A stretch of 64,000 nt of DNA from Lactarius indigo. Its lineage: Eukaryota > Basidiomycota > Agaricomycetes > Russulales > Russulaceae. Both the position numbers and the translations under genes were made by a program. This document shows, one piece after another, positions 12,428-24,694 of this stretch (positions are counted from its first letter, which is position 1; every line of letters begins with the position of its first letter). The stretch lies in the NCBI GenBank assembly GCA_025766275.1, contig JAFKAC010000083.1, forward strand, positions 1 to 64,000, in the 5' to 3' direction. The notes beneath the pieces were generated by a model. The model saw only the letters and a list, made by a program, of their open reading frames with translations. It ran no database searches and was not told the DNA's origin.

Positions 12428-13142
12428 ATTACTTAAAGTGTAGTTATATAGTATGGGTCTCTCTGGTCTTGTTATCTGACCTCCTGGAGTGGAATTGATT
12501 GATTATACATTGGGGTTATATTGTGTCTTCATCTGTTACCAGGGAACTATTTGCTATGTGGAGTTGGGGGTTATATTGTTGTTAAGTAAGGTAGAAAAGG
12601 TGTGATGTTATGTTGACAGCCTTTATAACTTGCAAGGTCAGGTAGTAATATTGGTGATAGTCTGTGTTCTATTAGGGAATCATATCTGTGAGATGTGCAT
12701 AAGGAGATTTCCATTATCTGTGACCCATTTGTAACATATACCAATGGCAGGCACAATGTGCTGCTCTGTATGCACGGAGCGAGCAGTGCGCTCCGTGCAT
12801 ACAGAGCAGCACATTGTGCCTGCCATTGGTATATGTTACAAATGGGTCACAGATAATGGAAATCTCCTTATGCACATCTCACAGATATGATTCCCTAATA
12901 GAACACAGACTATCACCAATATTACTACCTGACCTTGCAAGTTATAAAGGCTGTCAACATAACATCACACCTTTTCTACCTTACTTAACAACAATATAAC
13001 CCCCAACTCCACATAGCAAATAGTTCCCTGGTAACAGATGAAGACACAATATAACCCCAATGTATAATCAATCAATTCCACTCCAGGAGGTCAGATAACA
13101 AGACCAGAGAGACCCATACTATATAACTACACTTTAAGTAAT
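12428..13142. repeat. large inverted repeat, 354-bp arms, 7-bp spacer
   Basis: Left arm 12428-12781 and right arm 12789-13142 are reverse complements around a 7-base spacer (AGCAGTG). I compared the arms by eye across the centre, the middle and both ends and found no mismatch. As a consequence the same 61-codon frame occurs at 12571-12756 (minus) and 12814-12999 (plus). The arms carry no recognisable transposase ends. The right arm stops where the second palindromic minisatellite starts. A recent fold-back duplication or a sequencing/assembly hairpin artefact would both look like this. Confidence 0.93.
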
Positions 13143-13690
13143 GGCCCCGCGTTTGACCATCATGGTCAAATGCGGGCCTCCAAAGTCTATCTGTATCAAT
13201 GAAGGCCTATGGTCATGTTTGTACTCGAAGTATATGTTTTATTGTATTTCGAGTTGAATGGCATGTCCAGTGTGCCTATACAGGCCCGCGTTTGACCATT
13301 ATGGACAAACGCGGGCCAAGTAATGGTCCCGCATTTGTCCACCATGGTCAAATGCGGGCCAAGTAATGGCCCCGCGTTTGACCATGGTGGACAAATGCGG
13401 GCCAAGTAATGGCCCCACGTTTGACCATGGTGGTCAAACGCGGGCCAAGTAATGGTCCCGCATTTGACCATCATGGTCAAACGCGGGCCAAGTAATGGTC
13501 CCGCATTTGACCATCATGGTCAAACGCGGGCCAAGTAATGGTCCCGCATTTGACCATCATGGTCAAACGCGGGCCAAGTAATGGTCCCGCATTTGACCAT
13601 CATGGTCAAATGCGGGCCAAGTAACGGCCCCGCGTTTGACCATCATGGTCAAATGCGGGCCAAGTAATGGTCCCACATTTGTCCATGGTG
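13143..13690. repeat. palindromic minisatellite, about 43-bp unit, locus 2
   Basis: About ten units share the palindrome of locus 1 (CGCGTTTGACCATNATGGTCAAACGCG and CGCATTTG variants), but the linker here is GGGCCAAGTAATGGTCC. One segment of about 95 bp of non-repeat sequence (about 13178-13282) interrupts the array after its first unit. Several consecutive units near 13450-13600 are almost identical, indicating recent homogenisation. The minus-strand open frame at 13196-13480 is a by-product of the repeat. Confidence 0.95.
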
Positions 13691-15379
13691 GTCAAATGAA
13701 GAGTCATTATTTGGATATACGTGGTAACCCTAAGTCAAATTTCCAATCAGAACCCACTGTGAACCATGAACCTAGTTATAATTCGTCCATATATAATACA
13801 CATAGCTCATGGCTGGCTAGGTTAAACTGTCATTTTGCATCTCCTAGTTACTTTCCCACACCGCACTGGCGGACCAGACATTCCCGCACTCCGGCCAGTA
13901 TACCTTCCCCTTGTCTTGTGACCCCGCTGGGTTTCTCCCTGGCCTCCACTACACATTGAGATCTACATCTCTGTTTGACAGTGTAAAAACTTCTTGTATC
14001 TACACCTATTAAGTCAGCAAATATTAGTTCCTTTTCCCTCAGGGCTTAGAGCTCTGTAGGGCAAGTTCGTCTTGTTCTCATCGTCCCCCAGTGTGCCGCA
14101 CCTTCGCGCGCCCTCAGTTCCTTTGGAGCGACACGTCTCTGATTCAAACAAACCACTATACGAAGTTACGAGCCCCGCAAAGGCCTGCACGACCTGAAAC
14201 ATGGCTTCACGCCCCCCCCTCCAGAACCCAATGTATCCCTAGGCTGCACATAGAAGTGCCCATTGGCAGTTTAGGGTATCAGTAGGGCATTTTCCAGCAG
14301 ATAAGATCCTGAAAACATGTAAGCACAGTAGGCAATTGAGTAAGATTGTTGTATACAGAGATTGTCATCAAATACAGTGATTACTGCGAAGATTATTCAG
14401 TTCAAATATAGTTATACAGAGCGATGGCACTACATTGGGTTCTGTGCCACAATGCACATGAAAGATGTGTAGAGAACTATGAGTCAGTGAGAGCGGGAAA
14501 AGCTCTGTGCACACAAGATGGGGATGCGAAAAGTGACTGTAAGAAAGTAAAGAGGGCGAGAAAGCGTGCACTACAGACCTTTGTGATGGTGCCTTTGACC
14601 AAGACTGACCCTGACAAGCTTTGCAGTCATTCAAGAAGAGCAAGTGAGACCAAGAGTAAGTACGATGTGGGGAATTATGTCCTTTATTGAGCACAAAAGC
14701 TGAGCCTTATACACATCGAGTACATGTAAGGGTGAGCAGAGCAATTTCAAAATGCCAAGTTGGCCGGTATGAGGCGAAGCGAGGGACGAGCAGTACCTTA
14801 GAGTATTGTCTTTGAGTGAACGGGCGAAGTGGCACATCCTCATTCCTCTCTTGCGTGCTGCCACCTGTCTGCCCACCTTTTCAACTGGTCTGAAGAACCT
14901 GGATCCTATCTTTTTTAGAGAGAGAACAGCCCTTTCTTCTGAAATACTATTCCATCGACAAGTGTTGGGGCGGATAATACTTCTCGAGATAAACAAAGGT
15001 CGACGCCCACCAGGCTTTGTTCCACTCACTGAAGAGGCCGCTCAGCTACTGAGAGAGGTGCGGGCGAGATGGCTCGCCTGAAATCCCAACTCCTGTAGAA
15101 CCAAGTCGGCAAAGAGGAGCTAGACCGGCTAGTGCTGGGAGAGAAGGCTGCTTGCATGTCCCTGCATGACAGAGAGACTGTGGAACAGCGCAACTGGCCA
15201 AACTTATCCTGACAGTCGCCGTTTGCGCTGCCGACGTGCACTGCCACTCCCTCTCCCGCCACCGGGCATGCTCCGTGTGTCGCTCACCGTTTGCGCTGCC
15301 CAAATGGTGCTGCCGTCTTCCTCTCACCGCTGGCCTTTGCCCCGCGACGCTCACCGTTTGCCCTGTCCTTCCATGTCTT
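13691..15379. other. no gene recognised
   Basis: Short frames exist (for example 14806-15081 plus, 91 codons, and 14631-15029 minus) but overlap on opposite strands and show no motif. From about 15190 the sequence becomes GC-rich, with several copies of CACCGTTTGC or CGCCGTTTGCGCTGCC spaced 60-70 bp apart, which suggests a degenerate repeat leading into the next array. Confidence 0.4.
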
Positions 15380-16060
15380 TGGTTTCGTTGACGGAGTCTG
15401 TTCGCCGGTGCACCACTCCCAGGATCGGGCGAACGGTGCCACCTATTACAGTCAAAAAGCGCCCCAAGGCCAGCACGCCTGGGGACCCAGAAGCATGACA
15501 CTACTCTACAGTGACGTGCGTGTCATGAGACAAGTTGGACGGCGTACATGAGTGGTGGCACTGGGGACTCGGACAGATGGTGCTACCTACCACGATCAAA
15601 GGGCAGACACAAGTCCGGCGCACCCGGGATGGCACTACTCCACAGTGGCCTCTGCATGTCGTGAGATGGGTCGAAGGGTGCATGCGAGTGGCGCAGCACT
15701 CTTAGGGACTCGAGTAGACAAGTGGGTAGTACTCCGAGGACTCTGACAGATGGTGCTACCTATTGCGGTTGATGGGCACATGCAAGTCCGACATGCCCAG
15801 GGCTCGGATAATTGGCACTACTCTACAGTTGCGTGCGAGTCGCGAGACGGGTCGAACGATGCACGCGAATGGCGGCACCTATGAGGACTCGAACGGGTGA
15901 CGCTACCTACCGCGGTCGAAGGGCACACCCGAGCCCGGCAAGCATCAGCTTACGCCACTCTACAGTGGCCTCTGCGTGTCGCGAGATACGCAGAACAGCA
16001 CACGCAAGTGGCGGCGGCACTCCTGGGGGCTCAGACGAACGATGCTACCTTCACGTCAGG
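15380..16060 (+). repeat. degenerate tandem repeat, about 140-180-bp units
   Basis: Four to five diverged copies each contain, in order, CACTACTCTACAGTG, a TGCGTGTCGCGAGA-type block, a GGGACTCGGACAGATGGTGCTACCTA block and an AAGGGCACA block. Copies start near 15495, 15632, 15814 and 15953, with a partial one before 15490. Unit length varies (137-182 bp), so the array is old. Open frames across it (such as 15812-16393) change meaning between copies and are not credible genes. Confidence 0.8.
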
Positions 16061-17569
16061 TGGTATGCGGAGGTGTGCGCCCCGAATAGTCATAGTGTGC
16101 CGGTTGGAGCTAGCTCGCCAACAGAGATGAGGGGTGGTGCGAACACAGGGAGGCGCGCACTCTGGATAAAAATATCTAGAGTACAGCGCGTACAGCGTGT
16201 CACGGTAGGTTCAAGTCATCCAAGCCATCCAAACCAATACTGCATGCAGTCTGGAAGCATGAACACGAATTCGTGGACACGACGACCATGTGGGATAATT
16301 ATCCCCTGCAGAAGATTGGAAGGTCGTGGCGAGGGAAGACATGGTAGTAGAGGGAAAGAAAGTGAAGACGTGTGCGTCGCGCAAATTAGCTGAATCCGTC
16401 ACGCAAAGTCACGTGACCGCTGCGTCATTTCCTTTTAGGAAATGATTGCTAATCAAATTCGAAACGTTTGTACTGTTTTTTTTTTTTTTAGAAGGGCACT
16501 TTTATTTTAGATATCTAGTTTGTCTACGTGTAGACGACTAAATACCCGTAAATAAAGTGCTAAGTAGTAGGAGATTTACCATCAGCTCTACCTAGCACAC
16601 TGTGTTGCCAGGCCTAGAGGGGAACCGGTTTGTGAGGGAAAATGCGCTTACGCACATCCCCTGGTAGGGGGGATAGTGTGGGACTCAGACACAGGGCAGC
16701 CGCGGTTAGGTGCAGTGCGGTCTCCTACCCACTAAAACCTCACAGATCTCGAGCCAGTTGGGGGGGGGGGCTCTGGGTGGAAGACGTATAGAGTTTTACG
16801 GAGGCGGGCAGCTGGATAGGTGAACAATGTGTGAGTGGGAGTTCCTGAGGAGAGCGTATGCTCCTCTCTCCTAGATATTATTCATAGATAATCGTTTAAC
16901 TACGCTAATATTACGATTATCTAATATGTCAATCTAGCCTCAGTTTGCCGGACTTTGTCCTTCCGGGCCGTAGCCCAACAAGACGTGTTTCCAGGTGGCT
17001 TTGACAGTTTTGTTTTCTTCGTCAGAGGCTTCCAGGGTGTTTGTGTTGGTGAGCAGTGAGCTGACGTGTCCAGTTTGTCCTTGCTTGGATATTGTATATT
17101 CATGTTTGGTGGTGGTTGCTGTGCTGTTGTGTCGAATTGACTGACGTGTCTATTTGGCAACTGTTTGGCCAAGTTGTGCTTCTGTTTGGTGTGTTTGGTG
17201 TGTGAGTTGGACGTGGCTGGCATGGGGGGCGAGAGGCGAGTGTGCATTGAGTTCAATGTTGATGTATACCTAGTGCTACGACAGCGTGTCATTTCGCTGT
17301 GTCTTTATCAGAACCTCTATGCCAGCTCATTTGTTCCTTCCTTCTGAATCGTGTCTGTCAAAGTTCACGTCTTCTCATTTTCTCACTCTTGCCCACTCTT
17401 CTGCTGTCCCTTCTAATGTTCTTTTCCATTTCCCCACCTTATCGTGCCCATGTGCCGTAACCTTACCCCCCCTGGTAATTTGTACCTGTGTATTCATTAT
17501 AAGACCCATCCGCAACCGTGACAATACATATGCGCACCATTGCCATTTTGCCACTCCATCCCACAATCA
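16061..17569. other. no gene recognised; promoter region of next gene at its end
   Basis: No domain-bearing frame. A 13-base T run near 16478 and a G run near 16760 stand out. A short inverted repeat (AGATAATCG and CGATTATCT) lies near 16885-16922. Close to the following gene, ATTATAAGACC near 17497 is a plausible TATA-like element about 75 bp upstream of the chosen ATG. Confidence 0.35.
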
Positions 17570-18174
17570 ATGTCAGCTCGACGTCTTTCGGACGTAATTC
17601 TTGCCGTAGGCCCTTCTATCTGGTCTTTCCAGGCCTGGCAGCTCAGGACTCAGAATCTCGTCCCTCCCTTCGACATCAACGCTACTCCTGCCAATACCCA
17701 TCTTGCCTCCTGGCAGCTCACGGTCATCAAGAACCTCACATATGACATTCATTCACTTCCCACCTATGATGAGCGCATACGCTTCATTCTCCGGGCCCAA
17801 AAGTCCCTCACGAAGTTTCAACATGCCCCTGACGCCTGGGACGCCTGGGTCAATGGTCACATTCGGTCCTGGAGTCTTCAGATTGACACTGAGCGAATCC
17901 TGTACGGCTTCGGTCGTCACCCTTCACAGACATACGGATATCCTACCGAGGCTCGCATGGTCAGTACAATTATTGTCACCTTATCCCCCTCTGCTTACTT
18001 TTCATCAAGGATGACCTCATCCCTTTGGTCCCATTCGTCGCTGAGGAACTTTTTGGTGTGGATGCATATATGAATCCAACAATCCCCCAACCAATAGTGA
18101 AGGGTGAACTTCACAAGTTCATCGTAGACCTGCTCCACATTGTTTGGCATTCCGCAGTAGCAACTGATCATTAA
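17570..18174 (+). CDS. hypothetical protein, two exons, 184 residues
   Basis: Clean model: exon 1 17570-17959 and exon 2 18010-18174, separated by a 50-nt intron with GTCAGT donor and CAAG acceptor, spliced in phase 0. The product is 184 residues and ends at TAA 18172-18174. ATG 17570 was chosen because the exon reads a consistent soluble protein from there (start MSARRLSDVILAVGPSIWSF); the frame stays open to an ATG at 17540, so 10 more residues are possible. The sequence is rich in Trp and charged residues (DAWDAWVNGHIRSW; exon 2 has DDLIPLVPFVAEELFGVD). I see no signal peptide, membrane segment or known motif, and do not recognise the family. It is one of the few unbroken multi-exon genes in the window and stands alone among repeats. 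Confidence 0.6.
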
Positions 18175-19676
18175 AATGTCTGATACTTCACCCGAATACA
18201 AATGAGCGCTGTACGGAACTTGCACTAAAAGCTCACAGACCCATCTCCCTTCTCGAGACCATGAGTCAACTCCTGAGGAGGTAGTGGCCAAACAGCTACA
18301 ATACGACATGGTCACGTACAAACTGATCCCCACCAACAAATGTGGAGCACCTCCCACCTTCCCTGCTAACCCTGTCACGGCTGCATCATCGTCGTAGCAC
18401 GTGCTGGATTGGCTTGCGTCGGACCTCCATCAGTTGTGGCCATAGTCGCAAGTGGCTGTGGGTCGACCTGAGGTCGACATCGGGTGGTGGTGAATTCAGT
18501 AGTGGCGTCGCGCAAATGGTGGGTGGGTGCAGTTGCGAGCCGGCTGTGAGCACGAGCGCGTTGTCAGCTTAAAAGGACTAACACCAATTTAATTATTTTT
18601 TTTGTTTTTGTTGTGGAGGCAGTTTATGATATCTGCAGGCGTATGTTGGTCTATGTATCTGTATAACTGGGGTGTTGGGATTCACGTCTGCAGGCCGTAC
18701 TTTTTGCTGCTCGTACAGGATACGAGGGTCACAGTCTTGGTCACGGTGGTGCATCATCTCAATCTCTTTGTGGGCACTGTTTATCCCAGGTTTTTTCACT
18801 GCAAGATCCCCACAACAAACGGGTCTCTTCAGACACACTTTGGCCATCCAAACCACAACTTAAAGGATCCCGCACTTGATCCCGCATTCCTTTCCTCCCA
18901 CAACACACTTCTGTAACGCAAGCCAATCATCCTATCTTCTCTCCCACCCTTTCGGACCTTATTTTTGTATCACTTTATGCACGAATTTTGCACTGCCTGC
19001 TCAAGGTGTCACGGTGTTGGAGTGTTCAGCCACACACGACGCACCAGCATCGGACAGTCTCGGGCCGGCCGAACTAGAAACACATGAGTGCGTTAGGTCA
19101 GGCTCAGCTGCTCGACTGCGGACTCAAAATATACTCTATAAACATAATTTTCCCTTACACAAATACTTCGCAGCTCACGTAGTACAACCTCAGCCTTTTC
19201 TCCCAAACGGCTGAGGCTAGTAGGTTACTCTATTCCGTCTTATGGTACTTTTACTTACGTGTAACTTAGTCGCGACTTCTCGCGCTCCTACACAGCACTA
19301 TTGTGATCGTGAGTTTGATCGTGAGTTAGGATGAATTACAGTAAGGTTGTCCCATCTTTAGTGAAGTCAACCCTACTTGTGCCCGAAAGTCCACCCACAC
19401 ACGGTCCCACAGAAAGCCAAAAATCGGGATAGGCTAGGTCACAGTTGACGAAGTCGACATCTAGTTCCCAATTGAAACAGGAATCAGAATCAGAATGTAT
19501 TAAATTATCAAACTGCTGTGACTAGCCTCTCGTTGCCCATTCCTGGTTGTATCTGAACAGTAGGGCCATCAGGCACGTCACCTAGGCTGGGGTACACACT
19601 CTGCATAGGTGTATATGGGATTGACGAGTGCTTCTCATGTCCAGCCCGACTGGGATGCACAGACCAGAAAGAGTCT
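18175..19676. other. no gene recognised
   Basis: Frames at 18593-18856 (minus), 18602-18916 (plus) and 18876-19214 (plus) overlap antisense to each other and lack motifs. A T-rich run near 18590-18612 could be a reversed A tail, but no matching target duplication was found. Confidence 0.4.
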
Positions 19677-20110
19677 GTGCGTGCGTCCTGGACGCCTGTG
19701 CACACATCACATCCTGACTCTCAATTTCCTTTCTTCCAGTATGTTATGTGTGTCATCTCTCTGTGTGGCGTCCTGGACGCCAGTGCACATATCACATCCT
19801 GACTCTCAAATATCCTTCCTTCCAGTATGTTATGTGTGTCATCTCTCTGTGTGGCGTCCTGGACGCCAGTGCACACATCACGTCCTGACTCTCAAAATCC
19901 CTTCCCTTCAATGTGTTACATATAAGTTATGTGTGTCATCTCTCTGGGTGGCGTCCTGGACGCCTGCGCACACATCACGTCCTGACTCTCAAACCCCTTC
20001 CCTTCAATGTGTTACATATAAGTTATGTGTGTCGTGTCTTGTCCAAGTGGACCACACAGACTGGAAAGAGCCTATGTCTGTATGTGTGTGGCGTCCTGGA
20101 CGCCTTTGCT
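19677..20110 (+). repeat. minisatellite with palindromic core, 87-130-bp units
   Basis: Four full copies and a partial one. Each starts with the palindrome GGCGTCCTGGACGCC (the first copy diverges slightly), continues GTGCACACATCACATCCTGACTCTCAAA, and ends with TTATGTGTGTCATCTCTCTGTGTG. Copies begin near 19683, 19768, 19855, 19952 and 20089. The fourth copy carries an extra segment of about 40 bp (near 20040-20080) that resembles sequence just before the array at 19645-19680 (CAGACTGGAAAGAG against CAGACCAGAAAGAG). Open frames across it are repeat by-products. Confidence 0.9.
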
Positions 20111-20632
20111 TTAAGTATAGTCAAACCCCTCATAACCTATCAGTACAATATATAAAAACTATATATCCTCATAGCTAGTACACCTCCCTCTGCCATGCAC
20201 CAGTCCCCTTCCCTCCTGCAGCCCGCACCAAATCTAGAACGGAGAGCACGGAAGTGACTCGCAAGGAATATACATAATTAAGTACCCAGATATGTCAGGC
20301 CTGGCAGATTTATGGTAACGTAGTGCATATTGGCTTATTACTCGACGCCTCGATCAAGGCCTTGATGTCACAACATCTTTGCTGTCCTTTATTTTTTCTT
20401 GCTGTTCATCATGCATTGAGTTTGATCTATTGTTCACAATGACTCCACATGGTAGTACGGTATGATAATCCGGTCGAAATACGTTGTAATTACATGACTA
20501 AAAGAAAGCTCAGGCACGGAGGCCCGCGCCCCAGCGCTCAAAATGGTGCGGGGACAAAGACACCTGGACCATCGAACTGTTCTGGAAGCTCACCGTTTGC
20601 CTTGGCTGCCCTTCCACTTTTTGCCAAAGTCC
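20111..20632. other. no gene recognised
   Basis: Short spacer between the minisatellite and the end of the SNF2-type gene. No frame above 63 codons is supported by anything but length. Confidence 0.4.
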
Positions 20633-23600
20633 TTAAATGATGTGGACGAGTCCGGGGAAAATCGTTTTCGCGCTCGCCTTGTGCTTTAAACGGACGCAAA
20701 GATGGCCCGTCTCAACACTCAGGAACTGCTCATCTGTGGCAGGCATCGATAGTCCAGAGCTGTTACCTTGCCTGTACATTCCCTTCTGCGTCACACCTTC
20801 CTTGCTCCCAGTCAGTGACTTGGACTTGGACTTGCCCCGCACCACCTCGCTGTCGGTTCGACGACCGCGTCGCTTCCTGACGAACTTGCTTGGCTCAGGC
20901 TGTGGCTGCGCTTAGAGCCGGCTGAAAGAGAGGTTGCTCCCAACTCATCGGTGCTAGTGCCAGGAAGGCTCGCCAATTCAGTGAGCGGAGAGTCGGAAAA
21001 AGAGATCACCATCTGCTTTATGTATCAGTTTTTCTTGTGCACAACAGTCCCATCACTCACTGGTACTCACCTCCGATGACCATGTCCATATCTGCATCCA
21101 CCTGCACTGCAGGGATATCTTTCCCTATTGCTGCTTTCACATATTGTTCCGACAAGGCTCGCAACGCTTGTTCCCTTGCTTCCAGAAGCCACAGACCCTC
21201 AGCATGGTTCGCGTCTCTCAGCGCACCACGGTGGTCACCAAGAATGAGTAAGCAGGCCTTTACATATTTGAACATGTCTGGGTTGGCAGAGGACTTGAGC
21301 TCTTCTATCTGCTCGTCGTAATCTGGGTCCACCTGGTCGATGACACCTGTTGGCAGATTGAATGGTGGGATCAGTTCCTCCAGCTCTGCAATGGTCTTGG
21401 GAATGCCCTTCTCTCTCTGGTCGGAGGTGGACTTCTGCAGCAAAGGGGAAACCTCAGCCCTCAGTATGCAGAGTTTACTCAGGTACTACCTCCTGTGTAT
21501 GTTTGCCCTTCGAACTCTTCGCTGGTGCGTTCGAGGTCGAAATCACTGAGCCAGCAGCAGGCTCGACCTCTGTTCTTGGCTCTGCCTGCTTTGGCTTCCC
21601 CCGTCTACTGGCATGTGGTGCTGCGGCGGTCCTTGGTCTTCTGCTCCCTCCCCTTCGGTAACGCTTCCACCTTGCGTTTCTTGTTGGACACGCTTGGCTC
21701 CTCGTCTGGAAGCTCGACCACCATGTCATCTGTGATGTCCTCCTCATCACCGAGCTCCAGCGCTTTCCCTGTTAGTCACTCTCTGTCAGCATTCAAGTTC
21801 TCCATCTTTCCACCTCATTCCACACTCACTGAGCTTGTCTCTGATGTTGGCAAATGACTCCAGTATGAAGCCCTTGCTGAATGATATGTTGTTCAGGAAA
21901 ATGTCAGGAGACTTCGCCCCAATCAGCCGATAGACCTTCACAGTCTTTGGCTGGGGGTGCCTCCAAATACGCCCAATTAGCTGCTGGTCATCCAGCGCAG
22001 ACCATAGCACGTCCTATGATTGTTGCATCACATATCAGTTATTTTGGTCACATGATCATTTGTACATACGACGATAATGAGAATATTTGCGAATGCGATG
22101 TTGAGCCCCACTGAGCCCACATTTGATATGAGCAGAACGCGCTTTCCATCGCGTCTGCTCTCCTTGAATTGCTTGAGCTTCTCTATCCTCTGCCGCAGTG
22201 GCATAGACCCATCAATCCAAAGCATCTTGATCTTGTTCGCTTCGAGTACCTGCCAGTGGCATATAATGATCAGCAATTAGATATTCGGCCACACGTCTAA
22301 GACTCCTTGGTGCTATGTTTGGGGACGTACCATGTTATCAAGTTGAATGCGGTCGTAAAGTATGCGTATATGATAACCTTGTCAAGCAATGTAGATGCCT
22401 GCTGTTGCCGCTGCTGCTTCTGAGATGAGCTGGTCACTGAGTGAGACCACGGGATATGTCGCGTTGGGAATATCATCGGTGCACTGTCCTCTGCCAAGTG
22501 GTGCTTTAGGATCTCAACAAGTGAGTCGAGCTTTGCCGATGGTACCCTTCTGTATAAGTCTGGGTCGTCGGCTTTCACCGCTGGTCCAATCTTCGCACAG
22601 GAAGGGTGGAGCAGACTTTGCCGAATCTTCAGGTAGAATTTCTGTGTCATGGGTCAGTTCCCTTCCTCTCGAATGAAGGCACATTGACACTCACCTCCCC
22701 TGCAAACCGCTTCACGAATGACTTGTCGTCAATTGCTTGCTCAGAAAGTGTCTCCAATGCGTCGTACTCGTGGTCATATAACTCGACCACACATTTATGC
22801 TCCTCATACGGTTCAAGTCCAGAGATTGTGTTGTCCATGAAGTCCAGTGAGTTCACCGTCCGCCGTATTACAGCCCCCTTGTACTTCTCCCGAATCTTCG
22901 TGATCCACGACGCAGTCTCCAACCTGGTGTGTACTTCTGTCGGCGGTGCATCCTTCTCACCCTCCATGAGTGCACGCAGTTGCCCCTCCAGCTCGTCCTG
23001 ATTGGCTGCCTTCTTCTGCTTGTTGTCTGCTCGTTTGGCACGACCTAGCTCTTTCTTCATCTCATCAAACTCATGGTCATAAGCATCATCAAATTGGGGC
23101 AGCCCAAGAGCCTTCCCGATGTGCCACAAATCCTGCGGTCGAGGTCATCATTAGCTCTCAAATGCGCGCACACTCAACCTCTGGTATACGCACATCAGCT
23201 CGCATAGTCACCGGTGTCGCCGTCATCCCAATGAATATATCAGTTTTCTCCCGTAGTGCACGCACCACACCATACAGCTTGTTCGCATTTCTGAAGCCAT
23301 GTGCTTCGTCGATCGCGACCCGCGAGATACTGTCGCCCAAAGATGGACTGCCCTTCATGCGCACCCGCACGTGCTGCCATCGTCGGCTTACCTCAGCCAT
23401 GCAGTACATGGACAAAGCTAGAATCCGACATCAGTGCCTGCAGCGTCCGACTGTCAGCCAATCCCTCTGTAATTATAGACATGGCTCATGCTAAACGCGT
23501 GCTCACTGATGTGGACGTGACATACAGCCTCATGCCTGCGGCCACCTTTGACCGTTCAGCCACCTCTGTCCATAATCCCTTGCGCTGCAACAACCCTCCA

Positions 23601-24694
23601 GTGACCTTGACCACATCCAGCAAGCCAGCTTGCAGAAAGCACACACACTCGGATGTCACCTGGTCCAAAAGAGGTGGTGGCACGACAATCAAGAACGGGT
23701 GATCGGGTAGCATGGCATGTTTACCAGCCCAGTCTGACCATCCATTCGTCGTCCCTTTCATATGTGTCATCTTGGGTGTCTCTGAACTTATTGCACGATA
23801 AATATTGCTTACCCCACATCCCTGGTATCTCCCGCTCTCCCTGTGCACCATACGGTAGTACGCCAGCATTGCAAAGAAGGCTAGGACCTGGACAGTCTTT
23901 CCGAGCCCCACGTCGTCCATCAACAAGACAGGTTGCAACGCCTGCGCGCGTTCGACCATCCTTGTAACCCTGACGAGTTGGTGCCATCGCAAGGAAAATG
24001 GTTCCATTCTACTGGCACCAGATTCCCCAGGTGTGTCAAGCTCTTCAGAAATTTCATCCCTGAAGAATGGGATCGCGTGTCTCTCCAACCCGAGCAGTTG
24101 GTACAATTCCTCAGGTGTCTTCTTCTGCAGGTGTTCCACCCCCTCAGACCAGTCCATCGCGGGCTCAGGCGCAAAGTCGAACACCACCTCGTCTTCCATG
24201 TGGGCCTTCTCCAGCTCCAGGCGTTCTGACAGTTGCTGGCACATTATGTCGACCTCTCTACCCGACGCCAACCTCATCACCGCATCCCGAAGATTTTTGT
24301 TCAGTCCTGTGGTAGGGAAGGTGGCTGGCGTCAGTCTCACGCCCCTGTATCGAGTGCGCGTGTTACCGCCAAGTTAACCAGGCTCACCTTTGACCGTCTC
24401 AGGGGCGACCTGCCCAGTGAGCACTTTATACATTTCTCCGATATTCCCCAGCTGTTCCTTCAACACGTCCCCACTTGGCTTGTCCCCAAAGGCAGTTGCG
24501 AGCACCATCAGGCGGTCTACTTTCCTGAACCACGGCTGAAAATCGGCCGCCTTTGGTCTGTAGTCGTTATCGAAACGACTGAGCTCTAGAAAGCGGTCCA
24601 TCGTCAATATACACTGAAGGTGCATTGTTACTTACTCTCATACTCCTGTTTGACTTCCTCCTTGCCTTTCTCCAGCCGAGCGTATTGGGTCTTC
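20633..24694 (-). pseudogene. SNF2-family helicase gene, 5' side cut by LTR
   Basis: Minus-strand gene for a SNF2/Rad54-type DNA-dependent ATPase, a nuclear chromatin-remodelling or repair motor. Seen in order: motif I DDVGLGKTVQ (about 23890-23920), motif II AIDEAHGF (about 23295-23315), motif III GMTATPV, a charged insertion, then motif IV KVIIYAYF, motif V SNVGSVGLN (about 22100-22135) and motif VI QQLIGRIWRHPQ (about 21955-21990). Short introns interrupt it; two examples fall after MRAD near 23195 and before DVLWSALDD near 22010. The C-terminal tail (20633-21750) is disordered, with KKRKV basic clusters and apparent frame changes. Upstream, the exon ending KGKEEVKQEYE runs straight into the LTR at 24695, so promoter and N-terminus are missing. 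One junction near 22330 does not keep frame. It is probably non-functional. Confidence 0.9.

Noticed and set aside
12571..12999. Two identical 61-codon frames on opposite strands
   Set aside because: They are the same sequence in the two arms of the inverted repeat, with no sign of coding.
14806..15081. 91-codon plus-strand frame
   Set aside because: No start-site support, no motif, and overlapped by an equally long minus-strand frame.
16440..16950. A fourth SINE-like insertion suggested by the T run near 16478
   Set aside because: No matching target duplication, no shared 3' tail sequence and no tRNA-like head could be found.
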